In this document: positions 24,122-35,661 of the stretch, piece after piece
Position numbering within the stretch: the first letter of the stretch is position 1
Layout of the letters: each line of letters opens with the position of its first letter
Position numbers and translations under genes: made by a program
NCBI RefSeq assembly: GCF_003086295.3
Contig: NC_092050.1
Coordinates: 150,480,699-150,544,698, forward strand
DNA from: Arachis hypogaea
Lineage: Eukaryota > Streptophyta > Magnoliopsida > Fabales > Fabaceae
Direction: 5' to 3'
Length of the DNA: 64,000 bases
The notes under the pieces: generated by a model
Told to the model about the DNA's origin: nothing
Seen by the model: only the letters and a program-made list of their open reading frames with translations
The model's database searches: none

Positions 24122-25492
24122 ATGGACCAGGTTGAGGAAATTTCTGATTACCTGGTAACTTTGCATAATTATTTAAATAATTTCCAAGCTTTAGAAAATA
24201 AAGATGATTCTTCTGATAAAGTTGAATCAGATAGGATTAATAGATTTGTTAGTAGTAATATGTTTGATTTGACACCTCTAGTCGAATGTAGTAATGATCT
24301 TTTTGTTACTTGTAATGAAGTTAATGATATGAGTCGGACTGCCGATTTAATAGCAGAGGCTCATTGTTTAGAGAATAAAAGTTATGATGATTCCATCAAA
24401 GATCAAGTTTCTACTCTTTCTCATGATGTTATTGATTTTACTTTTGATTGTATTTATGATTTGGAACCTATGGGATTTGAAAAATGTACAACTGAAGATG
24501 ATCATTATAAGGGGTTTGAATCTCAAGATCCTTTAGAAGAAGTTAATTTGGGTACTCATGATGATGTTCGAATTACATATATTTGTAAAGATCTTATTGA
24601 TCCTTTTCGAACTAATCTTATCGATTTGTTACATGAGTTTAAGGATTGTTTTGCATGGGACTACCATAAAATGCCTGGTCTTGATCGATCATTAGTAGAA
24701 TATCGATTAGCATTGAAACCCAATGCTCGACCTATGAAACAAATCCCTAGATGTTTTGCTCTTGAAATCAATGTGAAAATTAAGGAAGAGATAGAACGCT
24801 TGATTAAAGCCAAATTTATTCGAACTGCTCGTTATGTAGAGTGGGTGTCGAATATAGTTCCAGTGATGAATAAAAATGGAAAATTGAGGGTGTGTATCGA
24901 TTTTCGAGATTTGAACAATGCTACACCAAAGGATGAGTATTTCATGCCAATTGCAGATATGTTAATCGATTCTGCAGCAGGAAACGAAATCCTAAGCTTC
25001 ATGGATGGTTATTCTGGATATAACCAAATTTTTATTGCGGAGGATGATGTGGCCAAAACTGCTTTCCGTTGTCCTGGGGTGTTAGGTACATATGAATGGG
25101 TGGTTATGCCTTTTGGTTTAAAAAATGCCGGAGTGACATATCAACGAGCAACGAATGCCATTTTCCATGAGTTTATTGGAAAATTTATGGAAGTGTATAT
25201 TGATGACGTAATGGTCAAATCCATTTCTGTAAATCAACATATAGACCACTTAAGAAAAGCATTCTTGACTATGAGGAAAAAAGGATTGAAAATGAATCCT
25301 TTGAAGTGTGCTTTTGGTGTATCGGCAGGAAATTTTTTAGGCTTTGTCATTCATAAAAAGGGGATAGCTATCGATAAGAATAAAGTAGATGCAATATTGG
25401 CTTTGTCTGCACCTAAATCGAAAAAAGAAGTGCAATCGTTTTTGGGGAAAATTAATTATCTTCGAAGGTTCATTTCGAATCTTTCAGATTGA
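24122..25492 (+). pseudogene. pol: Reverse transcriptase domain of Tat pol
   Basis: The N-terminal acidic linker (24122-24590) is followed by a full RT domain: RPMKQIPRCF, VCIDFRDLN, FMDGYSGYNQI, MPFGLKNAGVTYQ, the catalytic VYIDD motif (near 25192) and LGFVIHKKGI before a connection segment ending in FLGKINYLRRFISN. RT copies element RNA into DNA. The frame stays open until TGA at 25490-25492 and continues in the same frame into RNase H, so pol as far as 27787 has stops but no indel. An upstream in-frame TGA at 24116-24118 suggests that the true polyprotein frame enters from before the ATG. Confidence 0.93.
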
Positions 25493-25912
25493 AACAGGGT
25501 GTTTGCGCCTCTAGTAAAATTAAAGAATGGTTCGAAATTTGAATAGACTACAGAACATCAGTCAGCATTCGACTCGATCAAAACTTATTTGGCCAAAGCC
25601 CCGATTATGGCGAATGTTCGTCCATTTGAGCCTTTAAAATTATATATTGTAGCATCTGAGAATTCGATTGGATGTATGTTAGCCCAAGATGATGAGAAGG
25701 GGCATGAGTGCGCAGTTTATTACCTTAGTCGAGTCCTAATTGATATCGAAACAAGGTATTCACCGACTGAAAAATTATGTTTGTCATTATATCATGCTTG
25801 TATGAAATTAAAGTGTTATATGGTGGCGAAATCGGTAAAGGTGATAGCGCAGACTGATGTTGTTAAATATATGCTTAGTTTCCCTATGTTAAGGGGGCGT
25901 TTGGGAAAATGA
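25493..25912 (+). pseudogene. pol: RNase H domain (first) of Tat pol
   Basis: Same frame as RT. Contains the short tether (VFAPLVKLKNG), the RNase H core (LKLYIVASENSIGCMLAQ, SRVLIDIETRYSPTEKLCL) and ends MLRGRLGK before TGA at 25910-25912. Stops at 25490-25492 and 25544-25546 also interrupt it. The 'first' RNase H of Tat elements is typically degenerate; the usual DGS motif is replaced here by VAS, so it may lack activity even before the stops. Confidence 0.85.
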
Positions 25913-26560
25913 ATGTTAGCATTAACAAAATTCGATTTGCAATATGTCCCAGTGAAAGCTGTTAAAGGACATGTCATTGCAGACTTTCTTGTGAATAATT
26001 CGAAAGGTCTGAATGACCAGGGGGCAAATATTATTGATATAAAGATCAATTATTGGAAATTATATTTTGATGGATCTAAGCACAAAGATGGTGCAGGGGT
26101 TGGAATTCTTATTATTTCACCTGAGGATGTTCCATCAGAATTTTTGTTTGAATTAAAGTATCCTTGCTCTAATAATGTCGCTGAATATGAGGCTTTAATT
26201 TTAGGTCTCGAAATTTTAATTGATAAAGGAGCTTTGGAAGTTCAAATTCTTGGAGACTCACAGTTGGTTTTAAAGCAGTTGTCAAAGGAGTTTAAATATA
26301 ATAATGAGACGTTACAAAAATATTTAGTAACTGCTTGAGAGATGTTAACTTCTTTTTAGAAGGTTTCTTTGGTACATATCCCTAGAATTTATAATGAAAT
26401 TGCTAATGAATTGGCCCAAATTGCTTCAAGATATCGGGTTAGCCCGGAAACTATTAGAAAATTTTTTAGTATCCATCAAATTTTAGTGCCAGCAAATGAA
26501 AGAGAAGTGCTGTGTATGGATGAATGGGAGGATTCTGATTGGAGAAAGCTTATTGCTTAG
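25913..26560 (+). pseudogene. pol: Archaeal-like RNase H (second) of Tat pol
   Basis: WKLYFDGSKHKDGAGVGI supplies the DGS catalytic aspartate (near 26056). NNVAEYEALILGLE (near 26170) gives the catalytic glutamate and ILGDSQLVLKQL (near 26248) the next aspartate. VHIPRIYNEIANELAQIAS (near 26372) supplies the C-terminal helix. A second, archaeal-like RNase H is a hallmark of the Tat lineage. Stops at 26336-26338 (TGA), 26357-26359 (TAG) and 26558-26560 (TAG), in an otherwise continuous frame. Confidence 0.88.
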
Positions 26561-27787
26561 TATTTGAAAGATCCCAATACTGCAGTTGATAGAAAAATAA
26601 AGTTACGGGCAATGAACTTTGTTTTATTGGCTGATGAGTTGTATAAAAAAAGGATTGATGGAAGTTTGTCGAGATGTTTAGGTCGAGAAGATCAGAATGT
26701 TGCTCTGGGCGAGGTTCATAATGGAATTTGTGGTGCTCATCAGGCAGGAAGGAAAATGAGATGGGTGTTATATTGAAATCACATATATTGGCCGTCTATA
26801 ATAAAAGATTGTATTGATTATGCAAAAGCATGTCAGGAATGTCAGAAACATGACTCGATACAACAAATTTCGGCAGCTGAGTTACATTCGATAATAAAGC
26901 CATGGCCATTTAGAGGTTGGGCTTTGGATCTAATTGGCTTGATTCATCCTCCTTCATCAAGATAACACAAGTTTATCTTAGTGGCTATTGATTATTTTAC
27001 GAAGTGGGTCGAGGCTATTCCGTTAGTAGAAGCTGGGCAAACTAAGATAATTGACTTTATTGAAGAAAATATTATCCATCGATTTGGAATTCCTCAGACA
27101 TTAAGTACTGACCAAGGAACTATGTTTACTAGTCAAAGAATTAAAAACTTTGCAGTTTCGAGGAATATTAATATGGTCACTTCGACTCCTTATTATGCAC
27201 AAGCTAATGGCCAAGTTGAAGCAGCAAACAAGATATTGATAGGCTTGATTAAAAAGTATATTGGGAATAGGCCTCGAACATGGCATGAGACTTTAAGTCA
27301 AGTGTTCTGGTCTTATCGAAATTCACCAAGAGGTTCAACAGGAACCTCACCTTATAAATTAGTATATGGTCATGATGCAGTATTACCATTAGAAATTAAT
27401 TTAAATACTTTAAGAGTGTCGAAACAGAATGATTTGCCTGTCGATGATTACTGGAATGCAATGTTTGATGAGTTGAACGAATTAGATTCAGAGCGAATTT
27501 TGGCACTTGAGAATGTCATTCGACAAAAAGAAAGTATTGCTCGAAGTTATAATCGTCGAATTAAAGAAAAATCTTTCAAGATAGGCAAGTTGGTGTTGAA
27601 AGTTATTTTACCAATGGAGAAGAAATCGAGATTTTTGGGTAAATGGTCCAATAGTTGGGAAGGCTCTTTTCAAATAATCGAGACATATTCTGAAAATGCC
27701 TATCAAATTAAAGATATCGAGTCGGGAAAGGTAATTAATTCGATCAATGGCAAATATTTAAAATTCTTCTATTGCTGGCAAACTTAG
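26561..27787 (+). pseudogene. pol: Integrase domain of Tat pol
   Basis: The HHCC zinc finger runs from EVHNGICGAHQAGRK to CQECQKHD (26711-26850). The catalytic core has LDLIGLI (first Asp, near 26924), LSTDQGTMF (second Asp, near 27101) and ANGQVEAANK (catalytic Glu, near 27205), followed by SPYKLVYGHDAVLPLE. A C-terminal segment (KIGKLVLKV, then LGKWSNSWEGSFQI) ends at TAG... TAA-type stop 27785-27787. Integrase inserts the cDNA. Stops at 26774-26776 (TGA) and 26963-26965 (TAA) break it. Confidence 0.9.
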
Positions 27788-27860
27788 AAGTTCAACATAT
27801 GTTAAAGTTCCAAAAGATAAGAGGACACTGATACAAAATAAAATTATAAGTAAAAGGGAT

Positions 27861-30800
27861 TCAAGGTGCCAGTAGCTTTGCCAAATCGGAGCGCAGCTTT
27901 GTTCTTTTATTTTCCAGGAGTGTAAGTGCTTCAATCTGCTTGAACTTGTCGGCTTGGATTTTTTCAAGTTGTTTTTCATATTTTTCTCGTTCAGTGTCGG
28001 GTGAGACAAGTTTTTGAATAAGAAGATGCTGTTCTTGTTGGGCTGTAGCAAGAGGTTTGGCTACAGTAGCTCGGTTTTGGCGAATAGTAGCAAGTTGTTC
28101 CTGAATTCGAGCTAATTCTGCTTTGAGTCTTGCTTCTTCTTGATCATGAAAAGCTTGTACAGAAATGGCATGAGAGATTTTCAGATCATATTCTTCGCGA
28201 GAAGTTTGAATGGGTTGAGCGATTGCAAGAATGTTGTCTATTTTGGATTTGGCAATGGCCTCTTCATTTTCAGCTTCTTGGAGTTGAAACTGAGATGCAA
28301 CACTCTCATTGAGAAGTGGTTTGAATTCTTGAATTGAAGCAGAGTATGGTGTGCTGGTTGAGAATTCAAAGGAGAATTTCAAAACATCAGCCAAGATTTG
28401 ATTGAGAATTGGATCATTAACCCAGGCGGCAGGAGGATGATCCAAGAGCTTGATGAGTGACCGAAGTTGTTCCTGAGTGGTAGAAGGTAATTCGATCAAG
28501 GGCCTTGATGTAGAAGGTTTGGAAATTGCTACTGCAGGCTCTGGTATTTTGTGCTCTTGAATAATTCTATTCAAAATGGAAGTCAAATCCTCCAAGGTAG
28601 CACTAGTTGGAGTGATGGGAACATTTGTCCTTGGAGGTGGTCTTGGAGGAGTTTAGAGTGAAGAATCAGCTTGCAATTCGGGAGGTGTCTCGAGCACTTT
28701 AGATCGAGAAGAGTCTGAATTAGTAGTGTCAGCAGCCTTAGAAGCAGAGTTAGAATCTGGGACTGCTTGGTTTTCTTCAGTAAAAGTAGCTTGATCATTT
28801 GGAGAAGTTGTTTCAAGTCTGATGGTTTCTTCTAGAGAATGCTGTAAAGGGCTTGTGGATGAATCAATTGTTTGTGTTATGTGAGGAACAGGAGGAAAAG
28901 TGGCTGGAATTACTTGAGTGGGTCCTGTGAATTGAATAGAGTCGTGTGATGTTGATTGTTCTTGACCTTGTGGGTGAGGTAGGATGGATGGGTTGAGAAC
29001 CCCAGCAGTTGCTGTTGAATGTGCAACATTGACAGGCTAATATAAAAGGTACACAGTTATAAATTGAAATTTTATTTTAAATCAAAATGTGATATGTGTA
29101 GAAATAATAGTATTACCTGAGGAAGCCTAGATCTTAAAATTAGCCGAGAACTAGGATCAGAATCGGCTGCTTCTTCTGACGGAGAAGAGACAGTGACAGC
29201 ATCTTTATTGACTGGATCACTTTTGTCAGCGCTTTCACTTGATGTCAACAGTATTAACTGATAAAAGGTCCAGAAGTAAGTCTACGTGAAAAGGGATAAC
29301 CTATATATAAGGCTATTAGGTTAAAGAGAGGAATTATAAAATTACCTTTCGAGAAGTCTTGGTGGGAGTTTTTCTACTTTTTGATGGTGGAGGTCGAGCG
29401 GCTTCAGCTTTTCTTTTTTGAACCCTTTTAGGAGAACCTTCAGCAATAGGAAAAGTACGAATTGCAGCCTGCTGAATTTCTTCCAAGGAGCGAGTGTACC
29501 TGGAATAGTAAGCAACCCACCATTCAAAGCAGGATTTTGTGATATAGAAACTGCGATCGTATGCCACAAAATTGAAGCGTTCTTTGCGTTGTTGATTCTT
29601 TAAGAGACAAGAATCGAAATCTTCTTGAGTAGTTAAAGTGAAGTGGCAGAATGGTTCATCATTCCGAAGTTTTGGTGATGGGATGGCTTGAGAAAGTCCA
29701 AATTGTCTGGCTGTCATATTTGGAGCATACAGGGTAATTTTGAATTTTTCCTTTTTGTATAAAGGTAACCCTGTTGGTATTACTTGTAAGGCTAGCATAT
29801 TTGCTCAGCTTCAATTTGCAAGCTCGTTTGCTTCATCGGTGTCAGGGAAGAGTAAGCGTTCTAACCAGGCAGGATCACGGTTGCGACGCAAGAAATGGGT
29901 GAAATTGAGTTGGTCATTCTCAAAATCTTTACTAGTATGGAAAAGAGAGAAAACAGCCCAAAATTTATCTTCATCTGATTCAGCATCCGGGAAATTGGGT
30001 TTGAATGCAGACAAGCGAAAGCCATCGATATATTGCTTATTGGTATTGCTGCTGTTCGACTTAGTCATGTAGTTTTCAAAAACGGCGTTGAGCTATAATT
30101 GCAGAAGCCATAGGGGCCCCCTGTGCTGATGATTTTGTTGTCTCGAAGGTCACAGACAAGTTGACCAAGTTCTTCGAAGATATGTCCTAGAAGAAGCTTG
30201 GCTAAATTGATGGATTTTCCTTCATGAAGAAGAGCAGCTAAAGGAAGGAAAAATTTTGACATTTTAACACTTCGAGAGCAAAATAAGACAGCATTTAGCC
30301 AGTAAAATAGGAAAGTAACATGTTCATTATCAGTGACTTCGCACCTTCAGCACCTATGTTGTGAGCAATAAATTCACTATAAGGGCTGGTTAAAACCACA
30401 TTGTAGTGACGCTTTGATTGCATGTTAGGGGTACAATCTGGGAAGTTGATTGGCATCCCAGTAATAGCCGCTACGTCCAAAAGGGACATCCCAATCATTT
30501 CACATGGAAGATGAAATTTGTTGGTTGTTCTATTCCAAAAACAAGTCACGGCCCCGATCATCCAAGGGTATGTGGTGAGTGAGAAGTGGGAGAGCCTTAA
30601 TAACTCATGAATCCCTAAAGCTTTCCAGTCGGCACTTTTAGTGGGTTCAAGGCGTCGATACCAGGCAATGAAATCATATCCCCGATGGTTAGTTTTTGGA
30701 TTGTTCCTAAAAGGTTTTTGATTAACAAAATGGGAAATGTTGAAAGATTGATTTATTAGTAAGTCTTCTCCTCCAGCGCTTGGAAAGTAAGAGAGTTTCT

Positions 30801-31023
30801 TATTTGCTTTCTCTTTAGTTTCAATTGGCCCAAGAAAGCAATGCATGTCAGTTCCGATTGTAAAAGGGATTAGGATTCTGGTTTCATTAGGTTGCAAATG
30901 GGGATCGTCAATGACTTCGTCATGGACTTGATTGAGAATATGGAGGGCTGGCGGTGGTGGTGGAGTTATTTCGTGACCTTTACCCTTGTCTTGGGTAGTA
31001 GTTTGAGAAGAAGAACTAGCCAT
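27861..31023 (-). pseudogene. Antisense PMD / coiled-coil gene of the Tat element
   Basis: Minus-strand gene after integrase, with exons 31023-29346, 29257-29117 and 29036-27861 joined by two GT-AG introns (88 and 80 bp) that keep frame. The N-terminus (from MASSSSQTTTQDKGKG) leads into a plant mobile domain: GIHELLRLSHFSL, CEMIGMSLLDVAAITGMP, LLHEGKSINLAKLLLGH and DEDKFWAVFSLF. A basic patch follows (KRVQKRKAEAARPPPSKSRK), then a Ser/Thr/Pro-rich linker and a C-terminal coiled coil (about 28400-27900, rich in Glu, Gln and Lys). Damage: frameshifts near 30340 and 30117; stops at 30093-30095, 29811-29813, 29805-29807 and 28653-28655. PMD proteins of the host (MAIL1/MAIN) act in nuclear silencing; the role in the element is unknown. 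Confidence 0.82.
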
Positions 31024-31157
31024 TATCAGAAGAATGAGAAGGGAAATAAAGTTGGGGACTTTGTAAAAAATTGTTAATGAGAAAAAAAACTGGTGAAGTT
31101 CAAGAGATTTGGACAAAGAAGAAGATGGGAGATTTAAAGAGTTACTGTAGCCGTTAC

Positions 31158-31168
31158 AGTAGGAGGAA
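31158..31168 (+). other. Polypurine tract of the Tat element
   Basis: Purine-rich AGTAGGAGGAA directly before the 3' LTR (TGTGAG at 31169), the expected plus-strand primer position. Confidence 0.6.
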
Positions 31169-32251
31169 TGTGAGTAGAAGTAACTTCGTGGAGAAGGTGA
31201 AGTGGCGAGTGAGAAAGCGCAAGCTTTGGAAGACGTGCTATTTGAAACAGTAGTAGTGGGATTTTAATGATAATTATTACTGATTTGAAAAATTGACGTT
31301 TTGTGGATTAAGTGCTCTAATTTTCGATGATTTTATCGAAAACAACCACATTAATCCAAGGGGGTAATTTGTTGATCGAAAATATTTTCGATCCAAATAG
31401 GATGAATTAAAACAAATTGTGTCGCCTTTTCGAGAAGGTATAGGATTGAGTTGAAAATTGAAAAAAATCGGTACTATTTTTTAGGTTTCGATTGAGATGA
31501 TAATCGGAGAAAGCCAAATCGAGTAAGAGTCTCAATTCGAAGAATTATGAGTAGTTTTTTAAAGAGCCGTTCAAATATTGATGGAAGCGGGAAAGTTCGT
31601 GGTTTTTATCGCACGAGGAAAATATTGGAAATATTTACAATCACACTATAGGAACGGTTATCAAGAGTGATTGTATTTTAAAATTGTAACTTTCATTTAA
31701 TTGTAATTAATTATAATTAAGTTATCCGTTATGTAAGATAGTCTATAAATACTGTGAAGTATTAGGGAATTGAGGTTGGAACTTTTACTCAGAAAAACAC
31801 TCAAGCACACTCACATCCCAGGAAATTCCTGAGTCTGCAATCGAGTAACTTTTCTGTAGGGTTCCTTCCACCTTCTTTATTCTTTCAATTTATTCTCCTG
31901 TAAACTTAACATTTCAATTGATTTTATCTATTAAGTGTTCTTTATTTTATTGTTCAATTTACCTTTCTGCGTTTAAATTTTACATGTGGAAGTCCTTTGC
32001 TTCAAACGAAGGCAATTTATTATTTTTCCTTTAATTTCTTTGAAAAAATTGTTGATTTAGTTTACAAAATTTTAATTTTTGAATTTTATTTGTCAATTCA
32101 TAAACTTATTTTATTTTAATTTTCAAATTTAGTCTAATCGAAGACACTTTGATGCACTTCTAGAAAACTGATACTCACACATAGGAGTAGGTTTCGCTCC
32201 CAGATCACTAGATATCGAACCACCATTGATTTGCTAAAAATCGACAAAACA
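31169..32251 (+). repeat. 3' LTR of the Tat element
   Basis: 1083 bp, same ends as the 5' LTR (TGTGAGTAGAAG to CGACAAAACA), with matching TATA region near 31744. Small indels relative to the 5' copy cancel out in length. Confidence 0.9.
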
Positions 32252-32605
32252 TAACCCACATATTAGGAATGATTATCTTTATCAAGTCTTAAATTCATGT
32301 TTATTTAAAGCTATTTAATTTCTTTTCTAAGATTATCTTTGTTAAAAAAAAGACTTTCTTAAAAATATATAATTTAAAAATTATAATTTTTTAAATCTTT
32401 TATCTACCAAACATATTTATTTTAATGACTAACACATACATAACTATAGTTTAAGGGGCAAACCTGAAGTCTAACTCGACTCGACCTTCGTTGCCTCCGT
32501 ACACCAACAAATATAAAGAAAATAATACACTAAACACTTAGACATAGACAATTTATATATATAGATCAAATAACACAGTTACATATAAGCATATAAAGCA
32601 TACAC
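32252..32605. other. Spacer between the retrotransposon and the 3.4-kb MULE
   Basis: AT-rich; no gene or repeat boundary recognised. Confidence 0.5.
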
Positions 32606-32959
32606 AACGCTATAAGGATTTTTTATTTTAATAAATAAAATAAATATAATAATTACCGAATTAAATAATTTTAAAAAATATTATCGAAATTCACGATGCT
32701 TACTTATCTCATTTACAGATAATTTTGCACGTATCTCGTTTAAATAAAATTAAATAATTTTTTACAAATAATTTTAAATGGGATATGACACATCAGCTTG
32801 ACACGTGTATATCTCGTTTACACTGTAAATAAGATAAAGATGGGTGACGTCTTTAAATAGATGTCATTTGCAGCCGTTGACTGGGCCCTATTTTACATTT
32901 TTCAACAGCTTTCTCTTTTCTATTATCCATTTCTGACTATATTATTGACTAATACTACG

Positions 32960-33893
32960 ATGGTGCGCCAGACAGAAAATGACGGAGACATCAACAGGCC
33001 GAACGAGACATTGTATTATGTCGGGACAATCGACTTTGAGGTTAGTTCTGTTCTGTTTAATTATGTGCAATCCCTTATGGAAATATTTTTTGTATGTAGC
33101 CATGGTCGCAAAGAACTAGAGCATAGTTTGTAACTTTAGCAGTAGGTCTTTAGTAGAAATTTGGAACTTTATTTGCTTGTGGTAGGTTGTTACAACGTAA
33201 TTATTAGTTTGGAACTCTGTTTTACTTGTACTAAGTTGTTACTACTTATGACGTTCTAGTTAGGTTTTGTTTAGTATGTAATATGTAATTTAGAAATATG
33301 TGTAAGTTAGAAACATAGAAATATGTTCTTAAGTAGAAGTAGCTGTAAGTTAGAAAGAAATATCTATTTAACTTTAATGTTTTGTATATCATATTAAATT
33401 GATCTAATTACAAAACTAAAAAAAAGTGTAAGAATTCAATACAAAAAAAATTTAAAATTATTTGTTTATGTTACTGAATTTTTTTTATTCTTCAGAGGCC
33501 TCGCCTTCTACTATCGCGGCGAGTGAGTCATACCCTTCGTCCACCTGACGCCATCATCCCGTATTTGGCTGAGGCTGGATTCGGCGACACGGTGCCCCTC
33601 AAGGATTTTACTTTTGACAATTCTCTAATTTCGGCATTCGTGGAGCGATGGCGTCCGGAGACACACACGTTTCATCTCCCGTGGGGTGAGGTCACTATCA
33701 CCCTGCAGGACGTGGCGTACCACCTAGGTCTACGTGCACACGGGGCCCTAGTTGGGAGTACCTCCGTGACTTCGGTAGGTGGTACCACACTGAGACGTGG
33801 GCATTGGTGGAGCAGCTGCTTGGTGCTAGGCCTCCGGTGGCTCCACAGCAGGCTGCGCAGAGGAAGGAGTTGGTCACGCTCAAACTTAAACTG
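32960..33893 (+). pseudogene. PMD-domain gene fragment in the 3.4-kb MULE
   Basis: Exon 1 32960-33040 (MVRQTENDGD...TIDFE) and exon 2 33496-33893, joined by a GT-AG intron in frame. PMD landmarks: SHTLRPPDAIIPYLAEAGF, SLISAFVERWRPETHTFHL and WGEVTITLQDVAYHLGLRA. A frameshift near 33755 moves the rest into another frame, where the PMD can still be followed (DFGRWYHTETWALVEQLLG), and the gene is cut at about 33894, losing its C-terminal two thirds. Proteins of this family are often annotated as 'serine/threonine phosphatase 7 long form homolog'; there is no phosphatase domain here. Confidence 0.8.
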
Positions 33894-35661
33894 TAAGCAG
33901 CGTTTATGAGGTATCTCTTCCCCTCGACTGACTTGAAACGAGCCATGAAATTCGCAGCCATGTGATTGATACAGTAAGCATGGAACGCTCTAGGGGGACG
34001 CCAACCACTGTCATCGGAGCTGAGGGCGGCCTTGATGGCCTGCGATCTGTCAGATATAACCAGCAAGTCGTCTTGTGGGGTGACATGGCGTCTCAGATTA
34101 GTAAGGAAGACGACCATGACTTGGTGCTCTTGGACTCCACAATGGCAAAAGCAATAGGCAGGATGTTGCTGTTGCCGTCTTGTGCCACAGCAATAAGCAA
34201 CACTCCACCGTATCTGTCATACAGATGCGTACCGTCGACGGAAATAAACGGCTTGCAATTCTTGAATGCCTCGACACATGAGGGAAAGTCCAAAATACTT
34301 TGTCGAACATGCTACAGTCGCGGACCAAAAGGTGTCCATCATAGTACGGTCCGACCCGTAGGTCACAAATAGTTCCAGGAAAACAGCTCTGCAGTGCTTG
34401 AAGCAATTTTGACATCTTGTTGTATGACTCTTTCCAATCCCCGTAGATCTGTGCAATTGCCTTCTGCTTCGCCATCAACACCTTTCTGTAGGAGGGTTTG
34501 AAGTGATAGTTGGCCTGGATCGCACCTTGCAACACCGGAATGCTGACGGAGGGGTTAGACTGTATCAATGGCAATATGACCCTGCAGATGAGACTACTGT
34601 CTAACTGACGATGGTCTTGAGACATGGTGGGTGCTAAACAACTGTGCGCTCCACCAACCCTCTGAACCTCCCTAACACAACAAACAGTATTGGTTCATCC
34701 ATATCTCAAACCTACTTAATATATTGCACAGAAGTACTCAAACACACAATTAAAGTTGAACTTACCAGTATTCGAGGTTCTACCGAAGGGCCATACGGAG
34801 GCTCCATTGACACCCAGTCGGAGCTTGATGACACTGCACATGGTACTTTAATCGGTCCGATTCGATCACCCAGTACTCAGCACTCCTGCAAATACTGTAG
34901 TTCTTCACACCCTACAGCATTGCATCTCATCATTTGAACCTGTGACTGATCCGAAACTCTACCCCACCATCTAGGTTGTAATTCTCTTCTTCCGTGTCAG
35001 AAAACAAAATCCTCTCATGCATGGCGTCTAGATCGAAACTATGATAGTGACTCGGCACTACCGATAGCGCCGGAATCGGGTGAGGTGGAGGCAAGACATG
35101 GCGCGTCACATGCTGGGCGGGCGTCTCTGGTATAAACTCCTCCTCGTCGCCCCCTTCGGAAGAATCACTGTCGGCACTATCCGCCACGTAGTCTTCGTCT
35201 GACTCCTCGTCGCCCTCCTCTGCATCATCCACTGGAATGGCGACATGAATGGGTGGTGGTGCGAGAGATTGGTCGTCCTGTACATAGGTCGAGTGTACAG
35301 AACCACCACGACCAATATCTCCAACCTCGGCGGAAAGCTCCATCACCTGTTCCGCCATGATCCTCCCATGGATTTCGAACATGAGTCGCACATGCTTGTC
35401 CCCTAGAAGCTGAAATAGTCGAAATCGAAAAACTCCATTACCTATGGGTGCTAGCAACCTATACCCCACCCCTCCGACCTCCCTCGCTTCTGTACCACCG
35501 AGGTTGCTCAATATCAAACTCTTCAACTCCGACAACGTATTTACACGCTGAGTGCGCAACAGTATCGGATTCTTACACTCAAATGTCACTCCATTGTCGT
35601 CATTTCTCATACGACAATTGGGATAAACACACACAACTATGTATACGTTGTTACTGGCCAT
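33894..35661 (-). pseudogene. MULE transposase fragment in the 3.4-kb MULE
   Basis: N-terminus MASNNVYIVVCVYPNCRMR at 35661, followed by an acidic region and the start of a MuDR domain; an intron follows (donor near 34765). Then come SQDHRQLDSSL, SYRKVLMAKQKAIAQIYGDW, the first catalytic Asp in SVDGTHLYDRYGG (near 34238), ISDRSQAIKAAL (second Asp, near 34045) and KRYLINAAY at the junction. Stops occur at 34932-34934 and several sites upstream of the intron, with frameshifts near 34300 and 34110. The SWIM finger and third catalytic residue are gone, deleted with the PMD 3' end. Confidence 0.82.

Larger units (their letters stand above)
19641..32251 (+). mobile_element. Tat-lineage Ty3/Gypsy LTR retrotransposon with antisense PMD gene (12.6 kb)
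   Basis: Two LTRs of equal length (19641-20723 and 31169-32251, 1083 bp each) bound gag, protease, RT, RNase H, archaeal-like RNase H and integrase on the plus strand and a spliced PMD gene on the minus strand. The order gag-PR-RT-RH-aRH-INT with a second RNase H and an extra ORF after integrase is typical of the Tat lineage (Retand, RIRE2, Grande, Ogre group). By eye the LTRs differ at roughly 4% of positions, mostly transitions. The 5-bp flanks (CGGAA and TAACC) do not match. Stops and frameshifts make the element non-autonomous. Confidence 0.92.

Noticed and set aside
23945..24166. Minus-strand frame in the protease/RT junction
   Set aside because: Shadow of the plus-strand polyprotein; no domain.
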